From Datisca glomerata (lineage: Eukaryota > Streptophyta > Magnoliopsida > Cucurbitales > Datiscaceae), in contig QANY01002271.1 of NCBI GenBank assembly GCA_003255025.1, positions 1-64,000 on the forward strand: a stretch of 64,000 nucleotides of DNA, written 5' to 3'. How positions within the stretch are numbered: position 1 is the first letter of the stretch; each line of letters begins with the position of its first letter. The notes under the pieces are model-generated. The model was not told the origin of the DNA. It made no database searches and saw only the letters and a list, made by a program, of their open reading frames with translations. A program made the position numbers and the translations under genes. Below, piece after piece: positions 37,871 through 49,040 of this stretch.

Positions 37871-38735
37871 CTAATCGTCTATTTTTAGCCTCTAAACGCC
37901 ATCCTGAAGGTGCCAATCGTCATTATCGAACCCAATCGCAACTTTATTATCTCCAATCGCTTGTTTTAGTCTCCAAATACCATGTTGAAATAGGCGATTG
38001 TCAGTCTCCCTCCCAATCACCACTTTTTTGCTCCTAATCACCACTTATATGGCTCTAATTGTTATTCTTCACAATTTTCCTTAAAATTGATATTTTTGTA
38101 ATTATTTACCGTATACTGGGAAAATTAGATTGGATTAATTAAGGATTCTCAATGCAAACATTCATGATACTCACTTATTATGTGAAATTAGATTGGATTA
38201 ATTAAGGATTCTCGATACAATTGAACACTTATCCATAAACTTGTTAAAAGTTATCATTGATAATGTTGTTGTGCTTTTGTGACAAGTATCAAGCGAGACG
38301 GGTTTTCACCATATATAATTATAGGTTGTGATGTTATGATGGCCGGTAAATCTTATTTATCGATTTGATGAACACGTATAACCCTTAAGGTCAAATATTA
38401 TCTATAAATCGAACATATCTGCTAAAAGTTGGAAATTGAATATTAAAATTTGAAATTTTTAACCTTTAATTTTATAAATTATAGCCCCATAAAATTTGAA
38501 AAACAACATATTTACGTTTTAATTTATAAGCATATGAAAAACCCTAAAAATTAAAAGAGATGAGAATTACGAAAAAATCTAAAATTAAGACCTAAACAAC
38601 TTCCGGGCCTCCGAAAGTACTTAAAACAGAGCCTTTTGGAACCGAAACTAAACAAACATGTAGTTCTTTGAATAAGATTAGATTTGATATCTTACGGATC
38701 ACGTGGTTCAACCCGAGTCAAAAGTTATGCCCTTT
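37871..38735. other. Intergenic, no gene seen
   Basis: AT-rich sequence without recognised features. A short duplication of 'gaaaattagattggattaattaaggattctc' type occurs at about 38,118 and 38,185. Confidence 0.45.
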
Positions 38736-38739
38736 GAAA

Positions 38740-39310
38740 GTTGACATGCGCGTGTCACGATTCAATAGGGAATATTGGGACCAAACGCATGTGTGCCTGC
38801 GTGTGGGTCCCAAACGCCATCAGCAGGCTCCAAACACCAGTAATGATAGGCGAATCGCCAGTCATGACTGGCGTTTAGGACCTGCTGGTGGCGTTTGGGA
38901 CCCAAACGCCACCAGCAGGTCCTAAACGCCAGTCATGACTGGCGATTCGCATACCATGACTGAGGTTTAGGGCCTGTTGATGATATTTGAGGCCTAAACG
39001 CCACACACACATGTGTTTGCCCATGTCACTAAGACACGAGCCAAACGCATGTTACCTTGGTGTTTGAGGCCCAAACGCCATCAGCAGGCCCTAAACGCCA
39101 GTCATGGTAGGCGAATCACCAGTCATGACTAGCGTTTGGGCCTGCTAGTGGCGTTTGGGCCCCAAACGCTACACACACAAGCGTTTGGCTCGGGTCACTA
39201 GACACGAGCCAAACGCCTGTTACCATGGCATTCGGGGCCCAAACGCGAGTCTTGAATGACGACTCGTCATGTAGTGATGGTGTTTAGGTCCCCATTGTGG
39301 CGTTTGACTC
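38740..39310. repeat. GC-rich inverted-repeat cluster with a 101-nt perfect palindrome
   Basis: Built from inverted and direct copies of short modules: 'gtttgggNcccaaacgcca', 'cagcagg.cctaaacgcc' and 'gccagtcatgactggcg'. The core at 38,850-38,950 is a perfect palindrome: arms 38,850-38,899 and 38,901-38,950 are exact reverse complements around the single A at 38,900. Each arm itself contains the 18-nt palindrome cgccagtcatgactggcg. A second, less perfect inverted block lies at about 39,070-39,165. No protein is encoded. Its GC content is clearly above that of its neighbours. Confidence 0.9.
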
Positions 39311-39324
39311 TTAACAATTATCAT

Positions 39325-40065
39325 ACACCCTTAGTTATATTCACACAATTGGATATTTTACACCCTTAGCTATATTCACACACTTAGTCATTTTCACAAA
39401 TTTACTTATTTTCACACATTTAGTCATTTTCAAACACTTAGCCATTTTCACAACTTAGCCATTTTTGCAACTTAATCATTTAACACACTAAGTGTGTGAA
39501 AATGACTAAGTGTATGAAAATTGTGATTTCACACACTTAAACATTTTTATACACTTAGTCATTTTCACACAGTTAGTCATTTTCACACATTTGGTCATTT
39601 CATACACTTAGAAATTTTCGCATACTTTATCATAGTTGATAAATTATATATTCACACACTTGATCATTTTCACACATTTTCATATACTTGTCATTTTCAT
39701 GTAGTTGTTTTTCCGCACTTGGTCATTTTTACTTGCTTAACCATATTTTCATGTACTAAGACATTTTTCACATACACTTGGTTATTTTTACAAAATTTCA
39801 CATACACTTAGCAATTTTTATTCACTTAGTAATTTTCTCACCCTTTGTTATTTTTATGTTCTTGTTTTACCACTTAGCCATATTTTCATACTTGGTTATT
39901 TTCACATACTTGTCAATTTCCATACACCTATTTTCATATGTACTTGGTCATTCTTATTCCATTTCTTCAAGCTCTCTTCAAAGACTTCACATACTTAATC
40001 ATGTCCATATTCTTAGGCATTTTTATTTAATCGATCATTTTCACATACTAATCTCATTGCAAATC
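39325..40065. repeat. Degenerate 18-bp minisatellite
   Basis: Many imperfect copies of cacacttagtcattttca, with the words 'cacacttag', 'cattttca' and variants dominating the whole block. Around 39,488-39,520 some units are inverted (tgtgtgaaaatgactaagtg), so local hairpins are possible. The frame at 39,778-40,077 arises from the repeat. Confidence 0.85.
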
Positions 40066-40261
40066 CTTATGAAATAATAACTCGTTGCTGAATAAAAAAA
40101 ATTTAATTCAGACTCTCCTTTAAAAAAACAAATCATTTATTGGTATCACTACATATACATATTCTTTTTTTCGTTATAACTTAGTTTTTGGTTATAACAC
40201 AAATACAATGACGAAATTTTTTTAATAATTGTTTCAGCTGCATCGTTCATTCCAAGTTGGA

Positions 40262-40545
40262 TATGTACTCTCCTCTTTGTAGAGGTTCTTCCAAAGTAAA
40301 AACATGTCATCTGATCGTGCACCAGCAGTTGCGTACCTAAAACATAAGGTTAATCATTTTTTACTTTGATGTCAAAAGCTGAAACGTAAAAGTAAGTTCA
40401 TTTTTTACAGTTGTAAACAAAAATTAAGAACTCACATTCTAGCAGGTCTATCACCTTTTGGATTAAGCCTCTACCAAACATATGGCTTTTGAGTAGTATC
40501 CAAGAACCAAGCATTAGACATAACTCTTTTTCCTGATAAAGAATG
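40262..40545 (-). pseudogene. Fragment of a BSL (BSU1-like) Kelch-phosphatase gene
   Basis: On minus, a piece reading GKRVMSN.W.LDTTQKPYVW, a stop, then RLNPKGDRP.ARM is followed by an intron (donor GTGAGT, acceptor TTTTAG) and then YATAGARSDDMFLLW. This matches the Kelch-repeat region of plant BSL1/2/3 phosphatases, which act in brassinosteroid signalling. A glutamine codon has become TAG and a serine is missing before ARM. Only about two exon parts of the gene are present. The retained intron indicates genomic duplication or capture by a DNA element. Confidence 0.75.
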
Positions 40546-40805
40546 CAACGTTTACATCATAAGATATCTTAGACAAATGATCAATTGAAAAAATCTTATG
40601 GCAATGTAAAGAAATTTGATTCTGGATGAATTATTCATAAAAATGTAAACATCTAGTATTGCATATCTGAAGTAAATTTGCACACAACAATACTCAAGTA
40701 AATTTGCAAACTACACTAATTAAAAAGCCGAGAATGAGAATATATCAATTAGCAAGGACATTAACAATCGATACAAATGCAAGAGAATAAAGAGCGACTT
40801 ACAAC

Positions 40806-41308
40806 CTTATCACTGAAGTATCATAAGAAGCCTTAATTTTCTCACACATCTGAGATTTGCAATAGAAACACCATTTTGCTCCTCAGTTTCATCAAATATG
40901 AAAATGGTGTGCCTATAAATATATTTCACAATCCCTTGCCTATCCTGTATCTGGGATAGACTCAACCAGATGACTTTTCACATTCTGCAAGTATATTTAT
41001 CCAATAACCAGCCTACCAAAAAAATCTATCCAGTAACCACCTAACAATAACATAGGCTAACATCAGACCTTAAGGGGGCCTTCCAAAACTCTGACAGCAT
41101 CACTAACAGATATGGTCTTCATCAGAAGTAAATTCTGCATCAGAAATCCCACTCTTCAAGTTTTGACGTCTAACAATCACCAAAGTAGGTCCTTGAGGAC
41201 TCATTACATTGTACATAAGAGACGAAAAATAAATGAGAATTATCTAAAGAACATACCTTGTAGCTTTTATCTTTCTCTATATTAATTATAACACCAAAAT
41301 ATTTTCGC
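40806..41308 (-). pseudogene. Fragment of an SPT5 transcription elongation factor gene
   Basis: Three exon-like blocks on minus with good borders. The first, 41,308-41,257, reads YFGVIINIEKDKSYK then GTATGT. The second, about 41,215-41,069, reads GPTLVIVRR...ISVSDAVRVLEGPLK. The third, 40,944-40,806, reads DRQGIVKYIYRHTIFIFDE and, after a frameshift, CKSQMCEKIK. Order and motifs fit the KOW-domain region of plant SPT5, a partner of RNA polymerase II elongation. Frameshifts in blocks two and three make it non-functional. It lies only about 260 bp from the BSL fragment on the same strand, although the two are unrelated genes elsewhere. Confidence 0.6.
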
Positions 41309-41839
41309 CTATTATGAAAAGAAGTAAATCAATGATCTAAAACATTTAACAAAGGTTCGATCTCATAACAAATGTTAGAAAGGATTTACCCATAAATGTC
41401 AACTTATTGATGTATCGCACTATCTTAGCCCTCTTGAGAACTTGAGATAAAATGGCAAGATTAATAAATATCTTGGTAGAAATAACATTCAAAACAAGCC
41501 ATATGCACACTAATATCTTCAGGTCATACCTGATTAAATTTTGCTTCAATGTTCCGGTTCTCAGCTTCAATGTCCCTTTTTGACAAAGCAAATAAATGTT
41601 AGTTATAGTTATATAGCCATCTTGATTTTATAATGTAATTAAGCTCAATCGCAAACCTAGTTCAAGGGACAAAAGAAGATGAAGAGGTTTGCGATTCACC
41701 CTCTCAGCTTTTATAGAAGAAATCATAGAATCAATAACACGCTCCAATCCTTTTCTGCCCAAAAAATTAAATCCAATCAAGATGAAGAAAATCACGTTAA
41801 ACAATCTGATTTTGTTTTCTTAGAAGTCAAACAGAGAGA

Positions 41840-41862
41840 GAGACATATATATATATATATAN

Positions 41863-41891
<29 letters not shown>
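41840..41891. repeat. (TA)n-N-(GA)n compound microsatellite
   Basis: About nine TA units, one unknown base at 41,862 and about 14 GA units. The N marks an unresolved point in a polymorphic repeat. Confidence 0.95.
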
Positions 41892-41893
<2 letters not shown>

Positions 41894-42735
41894 CCTGGAA
41901 CAAAAGAGGAAACTGTAAATCACGACCAAAACCCTAAATAAGAAACATGCAAATTGCAACGAAAACCTTGAATCAGAAACATGAAAATCACAACCAAACC
42001 CCTAAATAAGAAACATTCAAATCCTGAAACTTCTCCAACAAGAGTAAGAAAAATGATTTAGGGTAGATAGCTCAATCATACCTGGGTATCGTTGAACTTG
42101 AAGGATCTGGAAACTTACCGAATCAAAACATTAAATCGCGAGAAAAGGTTGGAGAATAGAGCTCTATCAAAGTCACTGAGGGAAGCTACTTTGTATGTGC
42201 CTTGCAGCGATGGTGGAGTAGCCTGTGCTGTAAATCGTGCGCCCCAATTTTGTTCGACTGAGAGAAGAAGCTTGCAGCGGTGGAATCGCCTGAGAAAGTT
42301 TTGTTTGAAAAAAGAGAGACCATGTTTTGTTCGAAGAAGAACAAAGAGAAAATTGAAGGAGATTGTAGGTTAGGGTTACCGGTTGAGCCGGTTGTAAAGA
42401 AAGGGGGCAAAGGTTAAATTATAACGGTTGGGATTGTCGTAGCCAGATCTAACAGCCAGGATCAATCCCAACATCAATGCTGGGGAAAATTTTCCCGGCA
42501 TTGGAGAGAGGTCCGATTTGAGTGATGTGTAAATTAAATTTGATGAATTTTAGGATGATCCGTATTTTGTGTAAATTAAAATTGTGAATTTGGGGTGGTT
42601 ATGTGATATGTAAACTAAATTAGATGGATTTTAAATTAAAATCATTGATGTGACATTTAAAACACCTATTTATTAAAAATTACAAACAATTTTGAACAAC
42701 AATCATTGAAGCAACTTTTTTCTACATGTCCTTTA
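41892..42735. other. Possible captured promoter/first exon, otherwise non-coding
   Basis: On minus, 42,410-42,090 looks like a 5' region: C/T-rich leader, a small frame starting with ATG near 42,330 (SLFSNKTFSGDSTAASFF) ending at a TAG, and a donor-like CCCAG|GTATG at about 42,085. It lies upstream of, and on the same strand as, the SPT5 and BSL pieces, so it could be the start of a chimeric transcript. At 42,475-42,503 there is a near-perfect hairpin (caatgctggggaaaatttt and its complement). No known protein is encoded. Confidence 0.3.
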
Positions 42736-43139
42736 ATCAAAAGTTATCTCAAAATAATTTTTAGAAAATTCTTTTATAAAAGCACTCCCAAACATGACTC
42801 TAATTTTTTGGAGAAGTAAGAAACAAATAATGGTGGTTAGATATAGCGTTGAGGCTGAATTTAGAGTAATGCTGCAAGAAATATGTGAGACTTTATGGTT
42901 GAAGAAATTGCTAATAAACTACAAGTTTCTATGCCAGAAACAATAAAGCTCTATTATGACAACAAAGACACTATCAACATTGCATACAATCCTGTTTAAC
43001 ATGAAATAAATAAGCATATGGGTTGACATACATCATATCAAGGTGAAGATTGAAAGTGGTCAAATTGATATCTCAATGGTCGGTATATTAGTGCGACGGA
43101 GTGATTGGTTGGTAGTGTAATATATATATCTCAAACTAG
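42736..43139 (+). mobile_element. Copia RNase H fragment joined to an upstream RT segment
   Basis: Matches 36,040-36,400: a shared non-copia left part ('tttttagaaaa.tNttttataaaa'), then the RNase H block around SAEAEFR, then 'attgaaagtggtcaaat'. It passes directly into 'gattggt...taatatat.tatctca.actag', which in an intact element lies upstream of RNase H. The same abnormal junction occurs at both loci. Stops are present. It is interrupted at 43,140 by the MITE. Confidence 0.7.
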
Positions 43140-43565
43140 TAGGAGTGTGCGAGATTTTTAAGAACCGACGGGACCAATTTGGTTCGTAATTGATTTTACT
43201 ACGATTTTGTAATTGGTTTAGTTAATAATTTAAATAACTGAACTTTCAATTCAATTATAAGTTTATTGTAAAATATAATCAAACTGAAAGTTTGATTATA
43301 TATATATTAGACATAAATTATTAAAAAAATTAGAAAATTAGACATATACACATAAATTGTGTTGAGTGTTGATGTTTTCAATTTAATTATATACTTTAAG
43401 GAGTTTTATAATTGTCGCTGAACCGGTTATAGTAATCGAACTAAACTGATTACTTTAGTTTCATTCAGTTTGATTCTTTCGGTTACATCGATTCGGTTTG
43501 ATATTTTAGATAACCGGTGAATTCACTCAATTATAAAAATGACTTACAAACCGAGCACACCCCTA
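43140..43565. mobile_element. hAT-like MITE, 426 bp, with 8-bp target-site duplication
   Basis: Inserted into a copia remnant whose uninterrupted sequence is known from the copy at 35,885-35,900. The left end begins taggagtgtgcgag; the right end, read inwards on the other strand, begins taggggtgtgctcgg. The flanks are caaactag (43,132-43,139) and catactag (43,566-43,573), an 8-bp duplication with one difference, as expected for hAT transposons. There is no coding capacity. The interior is AT-rich and contains words such as 'aaccgg' and 'ggttcg' near both ends. Confidence 0.75.
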
Positions 43566-44215
43566 CATACTAGACGTGATATTTCTTTTGCTGTGAGCGT
43601 GGTCAGTTAGTTTATGGACCCTCTTTGTGAAACCCATATGGAGGCAATTTAAATGATTCTACAATACTTAAAAGGAACCACACATAGCACTGACTCTTCT
43701 CGAAGAACTATCATCTTCGAATATAAACTTATAAAGATGTTAATTGGGCAGGCTTAATAGAAGACACGAGGTCAACATTGGGATATTGCATATTTTTTGG
43801 GGGAAATCTAGTTTCTTGGAGACGTAAGAAATAACTAGTGTTGGCTAGATATGGTGCTTAGGCAGAATTTAGAGCAATGTCGCAAGAAATATGTGAGGCT
43901 TTATGGTTGAAAAATTGCTACATCAATTAAAAGTCTCCAGAAACAGTAAAGCTCTATTATGATAATGAAGCCGCTATCAACATTGCATACAATGCTGTTT
44001 AGCATGACAAAACTAAGAATGGGGTTGACAAACATTTTATCAAGAAGAAGATTGAAAGTGGTCAGATTTGTATCTCATTTGTCACTAGTGAAAATCAATT
44101 GTCAGATGTTTTTACCAAAGGGTTGCCTAAACTTATGTGTTTTTTATGTGTAAGCAAGCTGAAAATGATAGATACCTTCCAACCGACTTGAGGGGAGTAC
44201 TTATCATGTTTTGTG
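43566..44215 (+). mobile_element. Copia fragment: RT end, RNase H and polypurine tract
   Basis: Starts at RRDISFAVSVVS, then the RNase H SAEAEFRAM-like block near 43,860, then KHFIKKKIESGQI and the C-terminal DVFTKGLPK motif near 44,105-44,130. A polypurine tract, ttgaggggagtact, follows at about 44,188. Several stops and frameshifts show it is dead. Same family as 34,860-36,330. Confidence 0.75.
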
Positions 44216-44560
44216 TATACGAATCAGTCTATTGTAAGGGGTTTTGATATCAATAAAAATTCAGAAATTTCTACAGAATTTAACGATTCGAAAATGCCTT
44301 TGTAGGGGTTTTTATAAAATAAAATGGTCATTGTCTATCAAATTTTGACAGTTCTAGAAATCTTCTATTTTGCAAATCTCCATAAAACAGAAATTTTGTT
44401 AAATGCTCCTATATTTCTTGTCTACTTCTAGAAAATCTCAAGTTAAAAATCACTTTTCTTTTTATGTTTTTTAACAATTCGATCTGTTCTGGAGCATTTG
44501 AAAACAGATCGTATAGCCTAGGTTCATAGAAATGCCTCTCTATCATTCCATAGAGGGAAG
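44216..44560. other. Possible LTR remainder and spacer
   Basis: Directly follows the polypurine tract of the preceding copia fragment, so it may start with its 3' LTR, but no second copy is present to confirm this. No gene seen. Confidence 0.35.
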
Positions 44561-44565
44561 AAAAA

Positions 44566-44801
44566 GAGAACAAATATAAAGATAAGGAATATTGAATTCA
44601 CTTGATTTGTTCTATTGCTAAAGAAAGAAATTTATACACATATAAAGGCCTACAAAATAGGGAAAAAAAAGCAAACGGCTAGCTAATTTACAGGGCAAGT
44701 CTATAGCCTAAATTCAGGAAATTTTAAGCTAAGAATACAACAAAGATTAAGATATATAAGGTAGCAAAATAAAATCAGTTATTCAAACAATATCTTCAAG
44801 A
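44566..44801 (-). repeat. 3' LTR of the copia element
   Basis: Matches the LTR at 49,041-49,288 through most of its length, with scattered substitutions and short length differences. The outer end is mutated (gggaag instead of tgaag). Lies beside the polypurine tract. Confidence 0.85.
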
Positions 44802-45625
44802 TCCCCCCTCAAGTTGGAGCATGAAGATCCTGAACGCCCAACTTGTGAGGAAGAAAATGGAATCGATCACGTCCCAATGCTTTAGTTAAGATATTTGCGA
44901 GCTAAAATTGAGTTGAAAATGTTTTGTAGTAATGGTTCCAGATTGTATGTAGTCACGAATGAAATGACAGTTGATTTTGATATGTTTGGTTCACTCATGG
45001 AAGACAGGATTAGCGGCAATGTGTAAAGCCGATTGGTTGTCACAGTGCAAAAGCATTAGGTGAGAAAGAGACAAAGAGAGATCTGCAAGAAGACCACGTA
45101 ACCATATTAGATCACTAGTTGTAGAAGCCATAGACCGATATTCTGATTCTATGGAGGAGCGAGAGATTATGGGTTGCTTCTTAGATTTCCAAGAAATAGG
45201 AGCGGAACCAAGGAAAATATAATAGCCCGTAATAGATCGTCGTTTCGTCGGGCAGCCTGCCCGATCAGCATCACAGTATGCTTTAATATGAAAATCACTA
45301 TTTGAAGGGAAAAAAAAGACCTTGACCAGGAAAACTCTTCAAAGAGCGAAGAACATGATAGACGGCATCAAGATGTGGATGACAAGGTTTTTGCATGAAT
45401 TGACTGAGAAGTTGTACTGCATACGTGATATCAGACCGAGAAATAGTAAGGTAAATGAGACGCCCAATCAGGCGACGATATAAGCTTGGGTCCTTTAATG
45501 GTTCTCCACAATCTACGGACAGTCAATGTTATTGTGGAATAGGAATAGAAGTTGGTTTACTACCATACATTCCAATTTCTTTTAAGAGGTCAAGAGTGTA
45601 TTTTCGTTGGCAAAAGAGATATCCC

Positions 45626-46154
45626 TTAAGGGGATCTAGCAAGCTCTAGGCCAAGAAAATACTTAAGAGTACCAAGATCTTTTATAGATAAGCATGTACT
45701 GAGATAATTCTTAAGCTTTTGGATCTGCAAAATATCATTCTCAGCAATAACCATGTCATATACATAGACAAGTAGAGCAAGATAAGGAGTACCTATAGTC
45801 AAAGTAAAAAGAGAACTTTTCAAACCATTGCCGAGGAGCCTGCTTCAACCCATATAGGGATTTACGGAGCTGACAAACACGATTATAATTTGGAGAAAGA
45901 TAGTCCGAATGAGGAGACATATAGACTTCTTCATTTAAATCACCGTGAAGAAAAGCATTATTCACATCTAATGGATGTAATTTCCAATTTTTGGCAGCAG
46001 CAATAACCAACAAACACCTGAAAGTAGTTATTGTTGCAACGAGAGCAAAAGTTTTGGTATAATCCAAGCCTTCAATCTGCGTATATTCTTGGGCTACCAA
46101 GCGCGCTTTATATCGTTCAATAGAACCATATGGCTTGTATTTTATTTTGTACAC
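45626..46154 (-). pseudogene. Copia reverse transcriptase remnant
   Basis: The frame contains [45 protein letters not shown] and, in another phase, LGTLKYFLGLELARS. The YVDD catalytic site has the first aspartate replaced (YVYD). A frame change at about 45,770-45,800 separates the two halves. Confidence 0.85.
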
Positions 46155-46722
46155 CTAACGTGAACCAACTGGTTTCTTCCCTGAGGGTAAAGGAACTAAG
46201 CTCCAAGTATGATTGAGCTCTAAAGCAGAAATTTCATGTTTCATGGCCTCACACCATTTCGGTTCTTTGACAGCCTGGGAGAAGGATTTAGGCTCACTAA
46301 CAATGGAAATATTAGCAAGAAAAACTTGATGGGATGGAACAAAATGAGAATAAGATAAATAACATGACATAGGATAAAGAGTACCTGAAGAAACCGAATT
46401 GGATGTAGGTTGTGATAGCTTATCTACTCCTGGAAGTTGATACACATAATCATCAAGATGAGGGGGAATGCGACGAGTCCTCTTAGGAAGAGGATTTTGT
46501 GTGGCATTTGATTGTTCGACGATGATTTGTGTATGTAAGTTTTGAGATGGGGACACAACCTCGAGGTTAGAGTCAGTTACAACGGAAATGGTAATATTAT
46601 ATTGAATTGGAACAACAGAATGAGGGACAACAGTTGATGTTTCCAAAGACTCAAGAATTGGTAAAGGAACAACAACGTTTGGTTCTTTTGGGAGGTTGAG
46701 AGAATGAAAATGAAATTGATTT

Positions 46723-47389
46723 TCATAAAAAATTACGTCTTGATGTAAAAAATTTGTGTGATTCCATGTCATAAACTCTATATCCCTTTTGTCCCATAGG
46801 ACAACCAATGAAAATATAAGGCCTGGAATGGGATGTAAACTTATCCTTTGATCGATTTTTATCATGGACATAGCATAAACAACCAAAGACACGCAAATGA
46901 GAGTAAGATGGAGGCTTTGAAAATAACATCTCATAAGAACTCTTCCTAGACAATTTAGGTGTTGGAGTATAATTTATTAAATAGGCTGCAGTCAAAACAC
47001 ATTCACCTCAAAATTTGAGTGGCAAATTTGCTTGAAATCGAAGGCAAAAGAATAACTTCTAATAAGTGGCAATGCTTACGTTATACAATTCCATTTTGTT
47101 GCGGGGTATCAACATAAGATGTTTGATGAGTTATACCATTGGGAGAAAAGAAGTTAGACATAGGATCAGCAGTAAACTCAAGACCACTATCACTCCTAAC
47201 GTGTTTTATACCGTGACTAAATTGAGTTTTAACCATAACATAAAACTGAATGAAGTGTTTTTGTGCTTTTGATTTGTGTTTGAGAAGATAAACCCAAGTG
47301 CATCTAGTATAATCATCCCATAATAGTAAGAAAATAATGGGCACCAAAAGGGATGGGGTTTTGTAAGGTCCCCAAATGTCGCAATGCAC
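46723..47389 (-). pseudogene. Copia integrase remnant
   Basis: Contains the CDIWGPY block, the DDYTRCTWVYLLKHKS catalytic region, HVRSDSGLEF and TPQQNGIV, all typical of the copia integrase core. The following C-terminal part (AAYLINYTPTP, then GYRVYD) lies in another frame. Stops separate it from protease and reverse transcriptase. Confidence 0.85.
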
Positions 47390-47437
47390 TAAATCAAAAG
47401 GGAAATCAGACTTACTATTACTTAAAGGAAAGACATT

Positions 47438-48028
47438 TCAAGTTTGTTTAGCTCGATGACACACATCACAACATTTGTTTAAATTTTTGAAAGATGAACT
47501 AGATGATTCAGGAGTTAAAGGCAATCGATCAAAAGAAAGATGACCTAATCGTTCATGCCATAAGGTGGATGAAGGAGAAGAAGAAGAAGTAGCCGCAACA
47601 AAGGGTAATTGAAGTCCACGAAAGTAGTATAAACCATCACGTAATTCACCCATTCCAATCAATTTCTTCGACTTGAGGTCCTGTAAGACACCGAAATATG
47701 AAAAAAATGTGACTAAACATTGAAGAGCTTTTGTCAATCTACTTATTGAAAGACGATTGCATTTGAAAGAAGGTATATGATGAACATGATTTAAAATCAT
47801 ATTTGACAATCTAATTTGACCAATAGAGTGCACATGAATAGTTGTCCCATCTGGTACTCTGACAGGTAAAGAATACGAAGAAGTTTTCACATTAAAAAGA
47901 GAAGGTTCATCACATGTAAGGTGTTCAGAAGTACCACTGTCTAGTATCCAGTCTGAAACATCATGAGATTGGGTGACCTTACCAACAAAATTTGCTATGT
48001 TCTGACCAGCAGATGGTAATAAGGACAT
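47438..48028 (-). pseudogene. Copia protease and GAG-pre-integrase remnant
   Basis: WILDSGTSEH is the aspartic protease active-site region (DSG). About 110 residues later LWHERLGHLSFDRL and CDVCHRAKQT form the zinc-binding HHCC part before integrase. The frame ends at a stop just before the integrase core. Confidence 0.85.
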
Positions 48029-49035
48029 GAGCTGCTCATACTATTCTTGAGTGAGACTAAAGTCTTTACCTATAGACTGGCCTGGACCTGAAACCGCATT
48101 ATTGGATGAAATAGATTCTGTCTTCCATATTGACTTGCTGACCCGAAGGAAAACCAACTAGCTTAAAACACTTGTCTTTAGTATGCCCAAGTTTATTGCA
48201 GTATGCTCATTTAAACTTTCCTTTTGGCTGCTCTTCAGTAGATTCCCTTGTCTGATTACTAGATGGTTTGACAGCAAAAGTTGTTGCTTCTATAGACTAA
48301 CTTTGTCCAATTGAGGCAATGGCTTGCTACTTCTCTTCTTTGGTTACAAAATGTAAATCTTGTTGATGGAAGGAAAATTTTCCATGTTTAATATTTGAGA
48401 TCGAATGATTCCATATTGGTCATTCAGTCCCATAAGAAATTGATGAACTTTTTCCTTCTCTCATTCTACTATGAATTCTTTTCCAGCACCACATGTATAT
48501 AAGGGGATAGTATAATATGTTGCTAACTCATCCCAAAGACCTTTAATTTGGTGTAATAGTCTGCCACTGTCAAATCTTTTTGCTGTGCAAGCCATATTTC
48601 TCTATTCAATTCATGAATGCGTGGAACATTTCCTTGAGAGAAGCATTCCTGCAAATCTTTCCACATCTCGTAAAATGTATCCACATATGCAACACAATCA
48701 TGTTATTATGGAACCAAGGCATTGAAAATTAAAGAAATTACCATTGAGTTGCATTTTTCACAGGCTTGAGTTTCTTGATCATTCTCATCTGGTTTGGGCG
48801 AAGAGCCATCAACAAAACACAACATACATTTGGCTCGAAGAGCATTCATCATAGCATGTCTCCATGTTGGATAGTTCTCACCTTTGAGAAGACAAGATAC
48901 AAGAATTGTGCAGGGGAAGATATATTATGTTCAGTCATCGATTTAGATGATTAACTTTTAGATGTATTTAAGGAATTTTCTTCACTCATGATAATTGAAT
49001 TGTTTAGAATTCAAGAATCAAAATTTTGGCTTTAA
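48029..49035 (-). pseudogene. Copia gag remnant
   Basis: Read in fragments across frames, it shows the gag pattern of copia elements: a 'NREIWLAQQKDLTV.DYYTKL' type stretch near 48,600-48,540 and an AYCNKLGHTKDKC zinc-knuckle whose first cysteine is lost (48,225-48,185). Many stop codons. Confidence 0.65.
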
Positions 49036-49040
49036 TACCA

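Noticed and set aside
37269..38037. Open frames giving FTNYVV-rich repetitive peptides
   Set aside because: The repeat unit is 21 bp, a multiple of three, so frames stay open automatically; no start context, domain or exon signals support a gene.
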